The position numbers and the translations under genes are program-made. A stretch of DNA of 5,535 nt from Ruminococcaceae bacterium UBA6392. GTDB taxonomy: Bacteria; Bacillota; Clostridia; Oscillospirales; Acutalibacteraceae. The notes under the pieces were generated by a model. That model worked only from the letters and a program-made list of their open reading frames with translations. It did no database searches and had not been told where the DNA came from. Of the stretch, positions 4,150-5,535 are shown one piece after another. Location: NCBI GenBank assembly GCA_002438685.1, contig DJQG01000109.1:526-6060 (forward strand). The letters are read 5' to 3'. Position 1 is the first letter of the stretch; each line of letters begins with the position of its first letter.

Positions 4150-5535
4150 ATGAAAAAGATGATGTGTTCCAGGTGCGGCAAACGCCCTGCAATGTTCTTC
4201 ATAACCAAGGTCGAGGGCAACGAGACCAAGCAGGAAGGACTCTGCATGAAATGCGCCATGGAAATGAATATAGGACCTATAAAACAGATAATGGAGAGCA
4301 TGGGCATCTCGGAGGACGAGGTGGATTCCGTCAGCGACCAGTTCGACGAGCTGTTCGGCGAGGACGGAACAGGCTTCATGCCCGGCGGCGCGGGAACTCT
4401 TCCTTTCATGAACCAGTCCGAGCAGGATGATGAAGAAGAGGACGAGGACTCCGACGGCGAGGATGAAATCGACGAGGGCGACGATAACAAAACCCAGGTC
4501 GGTCCGTTCGGCATCCCTGTTATCAACGCAAGGGGTCCGGGCGAAAAGAAAAAGGGCAAGAAGAAAAAGGGGAGAAAGTTCCTCTCGCTCTATTGCACGG
4601 ATCTTACGGAAAAAGCCCGCGAGGGCAAAATAGACCGCATCATCGGGCGCGATAATGAGATTTACCGCGCGGTGCAGATCCTCTGCCGCCGCTCGAAGAA
4701 CAACCCCTGCCTTATCGGCGAGCCCGGCGTCGGCAAGACCGCAATAGCCGAGGGACTTGCCCTGCGTATAGCCAACGGCGAAGTCCCCGCGAAGCTCGCC
4801 AAAAAGGAGATACACCTGATAGACCTCACCGCCCTTGTCGCCGGCACTCAGTTCAGAGGTCAGTTCGAGAGCCGTATAAAGGGTCTTATAGACGAGGTCA
4901 AAAAAGAGGGCAATATAATCCTGTTCATCGATGAGGTGCATAACCTCGTCGGCACAGGCGATGCGGAGGGTTCGATGAACGCCGCAAATATTCTGAAACC
5001 CGCCCTTTCGAGAGGCGAGATACAGATAATCGGCGCAACAACCTTCACCGAATACAGAAAATATATCGAGAAGGATGCCGCCCTTGAGCGCCGCCTTCAG
5101 CCGATAAAAGTCGAGGAGCCGTCGATAGAGGAGACCTATCAGATGCTTGTCGGTATCAAGGACTATTACGAAAATTTCCACAAGGTCACTATAAGCGATT
5201 CGCTCGTCCACAGAGCGGTTGTGCTCTCCGAGCGCTATATAAACGACCGCTTCCTGCCCGATAAGGCTATCGACCTGCTCGACGAGGCTTGCACCTGCGC
5301 GAACCTCAGAAACAAGAGCATCAGCGATCTCGAGACCGCCGAGGATGACCTCAAGGCTCTCAACGACCGCCAGCAGGCGATGATGGAGGAGACCGAGAAT
5401 ACCGACTACGAGGGACTTCTAAAAGTCAAGAGCAGTATCGTTGCCAAAGAGAAAGATATCGAGGCGCTGAAGCCTCTCGCCGCCGACAATGCGGTGACTG
5501 AAAGCGACATCGCCAGAGTTATCCAGCTTTGGACA
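4150..5535 (+). CDS. ATP-dependent Clp protease ATP-binding subunit, ClpE/ClpC-like with N-terminal zinc finger (3' partial)
   Basis: This is a cytosolic Hsp100 AAA+ unfoldase that most likely feeds proteins to ClpP. 462 residues are visible and the C-terminal half is cut off by the window end. The N-terminus is a four-cysteine zinc finger, CSRC (6-9) and CMKC (32-35) separated by 22 residues, as in McsA and ClpE. It replaces the double Clp_N repeat of ClpC. Residues about 90-112 are strongly acidic and 132-143 strongly basic (EKKKGKKKKGRK), forming a flexible charged linker. The first AAA+ module is complete: Walker A GEPGVGKT (190-197), pore loop GTQFRGQFE (232-240), Walker B ILFIDE (257-262, Asp261/Glu262), sensor 1 in IGATT (294-298), arginine finger in ALERR (311-315, Arg314/315) and sensor 2 region LPDKAIDLLDEA (369-380). 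A coiled-coil-like middle domain spans about 391-445. ClpP-binding loop and second ATPase module lie outside the window. No ctsR or mcsB gene lies upstream, unlike the usual clpC operon. ATG 4150 is the start (GGAG 9 bases upstream). Confidence 0.94.
   Translation, partial: MKKMMCSRCGKRPAMFFITKVEGNETKQEGLCMKCAMEMNIGPIKQIMESMGISEDEVDSVSDQFDELFGEDGTGFMPGGAGTLPFMNQSEQDDEEEDEDSDGEDEIDEGDDNKTQVGPFGIPVINARGPGEKKKGKKKKGRKFLSLYCTDLTEKAREGKIDRIIGRDNEIYRAVQILCRRSKNNPCLIGEPGVGKTAIAEGLALRIANGEVPAKLAKKEIHLIDLTALVAGTQFRGQFESRIKGLIDEVKKEGNIILFIDEVHNLVGTGDAEGSMNAANILKPALSRGEIQIIGATTFTEYRKYIEKDAALERRLQPIKVEEPSIEETYQMLVGIKDYYENFHKVTISDSLVHRAVVLSERYINDRFLPDKAIDLLDEACTCANLRNKSISDLETAEDDLKALNDRQQAMMEETENTDYEGLLKVKSSIVAKEKDIEALKPLAADNAVTESDIARVIQLWT

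Noticed and set aside
4087..5211. Long open frame on the minus strand (374 codons) opposite the Clp gene
   Set aside because: It lies antisense to an unmistakable Clp ATPase. Its product shows no recognisable motifs, and it reflects the codon bias of the real gene.

Overview
The window reads as an ordinary chromosomal stretch from a Gram-positive, clostridial-type anaerobe. It is most likely an uncultured Ruminococcaceae/Oscillospiraceae-like Firmicute. This placement is inferred from three things: the ecfT-truA gene order, a DUF5711-like protein next to CvpA, and a Clp ATPase of the type common in gut Clostridia. GC content is moderate (about half), Ile codon ATA is used heavily, and Shine-Dalgarno sites are strong. 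All six genes lie on the + strand with short gaps. There are no RNA genes, transposases, CRISPR arrays or phage genes, and no gene-free stretch longer than about 90 bases.

Left part (1-2589): the 3' end of ecfT (membrane subunit of a vitamin/metal ECF transporter) is followed 14 bases later by truA (tRNA pseudouridine synthase) and then by a membrane-anchored DUF5711-like protein. The close spacing suggests one transcript that starts upstream of the window.

Middle part (2590-4060): a near-consensus sigma-A promoter with an extended -10 lies in the 81-base gap before a CvpA-family membrane protein. A CDP-alcohol phosphatidyltransferase (phospholipid head-group enzyme, PgsA-like) follows. The short gap between them holds a hairpin that covers one of two possible ribosome binding sites.

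Right part (4061-5535): an 89-base spacer with an imperfect inverted repeat leads to a Clp/Hsp100 ATPase that runs off the window. Its N-terminus is a four-cysteine zinc finger of the McsA/ClpE type instead of a normal Clp N-domain. An acidic and then lysine-rich linker joins the finger to the first AAA+ module.

The genes share no single pathway. The common theme is the cell envelope (ECF transporter, DUF5711, CvpA, phospholipid synthesis), with RNA modification and protein quality control alongside. I found no convincing undescribed system. The points most worth a second look are the Clp linker architecture, the start-site and hairpin arrangement before the phosphatidyltransferase, the inverted repeat before clp, and the run of TTG starts.
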